From Lumnitzera littorea (Eukaryota; Streptophyta; Magnoliopsida; Myrtales; Combretaceae), in assembly GCA_024138015.1 (NCBI GenBank), contig JAMXBB010000001.1, positions 130,165,156 through 130,229,155 of the forward strand: a DNA stretch of 64,000 nucleotides, written 5' to 3'. The notes beneath the pieces are model-generated. The model was not told where the DNA came from and searched no databases. It saw only the letters and a program-made list of their open reading frames with translations. This document shows, piece by piece, positions 62,893-64,000 of the stretch (position 1 is its first letter; the number at the start of each line of letters is the position of its first letter). A program made the translations under genes and the position numbers.

Positions 62893-64000
62893 GTTAAAAT
62901 CAAAGGTGGGAGACGAGGAGCAGAGTGGTGAAAGATGCTTAAGCTTGTTCTATTTTGTCCCTTAATCATGGAAATATTATATTGTCACTATAGCCCATAT
63001 TTATGTTAGTGTCAGTTACAGTTTGCATGAAAAGGATATGAGCTTCTTTAGCCTGTTGCTTTGTAGCATGATTCAAGCCTCTGTTCTCTTTTTACTTGTC
63101 AGTATGGTTTTACCTTCGAGCTGGTAATTTGCTTCAGTTTTAGCACAAGTTAACCTTGCAAGTTACAAGAGAGTGTAACGGTTCAATTTGTCAAGGTTTT
63201 TAATGGCTTCAGTTAGGGTACCAGTTAAGGAAATGTGCCTTACATATATTATAATTGGTACTACTAGTGGTGCTGGTGCTACTATTATTATTAGGGGAAT
63301 ACGTAAACTAACCCTAAACTTTTTACCTTCGTTCAGATATTCCGAATTAACGGTGTGTTTCAACTTCTTCTAAAACTCTTATAAGTTGAAATTGGCAATT
63401 ATCTCAAGAGATAATAAATAGCTTTTAAATTTTGATCTCGATACAGGTACATTCTAAATATATTAGAGTATATTTTAGCACCTTTTCAAATTTGGTGTTG
63501 GTGTGGTTTTTAATGGGGGAAAAGAAAACACAAATGTCCTTTAATATTGTTGACTTCTAAGGGTTTGAGGGCAGCAAGAGCGTAAGTTTTGAGAGTATAA
63601 AAAAGGGTTAATATTGTATTTGATATTTGAATTTTATCAAATTATTTAATTTACTATTTTAACTTTAAAATACTCATTTTATTATTAATTACATTTTTCA
63701 TAGTTATTTATATTATTCAACATAATTCCGTAAGTTTTCGTTTGTTGATATGATGTAATGAACATGTGGCACAATTAAGAATTGACACATGATATATTGA
63801 TACATAACATCTATTGGCATGCCATGAAATGTTACGTGATGTCACTATGAATTACCACATGTTTTTACATGACACTTGTTAACGTGGCAAGAGCATACGT
63901 GTGGCAACAACTTTAATCTCCATGTGGCACTACATGTCTATTAATGCAACTAACGTCACGTGGGAATGACTTTTTTTTTTAAGTGAAAAATTATTACTTT
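62893..64000. other. Gene 7 downstream region and intergenic DNA
   Basis: No further gene. From about 63730 to 63960 the text is rich in (A/G)CATGTGGCA, CACATG and ACGTGG words, typical of degenerate plant repeats, but no element ends were found before the window closes. Confidence 0.35.

Overview
This is an AT-rich flowering-plant nuclear segment, most likely from a eudicot. Genes are split by introns with GT-AG borders. The gene products are plant families: a GH100 neutral invertase, an ERD2-like seven-helix protein, and several plant-type proteins of unknown role. Much of the intergenic DNA is decayed transposable elements. I cannot name the species.

Seven genes look real. Gene 1 (3703-5314, minus) encodes a proline/serine-rich protein with a DLNL (EAR-type) motif. 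Gene 2 (17568-18413, plus) encodes a four-helix membrane protein. Gene 3 (19416-21604, minus) encodes a small lysine-rich protein with no visible ATG. Gene 4 (40292-40693, plus) encodes a small three-helix membrane protein. Gene 5 (41467-43884, minus) encodes a coiled-coil protein and converges on gene 4. Gene 6 (49439-52546, plus) encodes an alkaline/neutral invertase with a 5' UTR intron. Gene 7 (57163-62892, plus) encodes an ERD2-like protein with a 3.2 kb first intron. They do not form a pathway; this is ordinary plant gene order in which each gene has its own promoter.

Between genes the window holds four main kinds of repeat. One LTR family is present three times as solo LTRs. One copy at 8363-10800 lies on the minus strand with target duplication TTAGC. 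A young copy at 33055-36165 has target duplication ATATA and sits inside an older copy at 31878-37836. A full-length but dead Ty3/gypsy element lies at 24080-30442, with both LTRs, an initiator-Met-type primer binding site and stop-riddled gag-pol; its pol tail seems to run into the LTR as in CRM-type elements. A Cassandra-like element carrying 5S rRNA-like sequence lies at 14032-14567. Small fold-back (MITE-like) elements lie in the first 6.5 kb.

Other signals are a decayed piece of plastid 23S rRNA (14610-14825), a duplicated pseudo-copy of the 5' end of gene 5 (46361-46715), a tandem duplication that includes the C-terminal codons of gene 5, fragments of LINE-type coding sequence, and a single N (6626) at the junction of a near-perfect duplication that looks like an assembly join. 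I found no cellular tRNA gene, intact rRNA gene, CRISPR array or bacterial-type system. Nothing in the window amounts to a clearly new biological system; the nested solo LTRs and the gene 5 duplications are the most informative structures.
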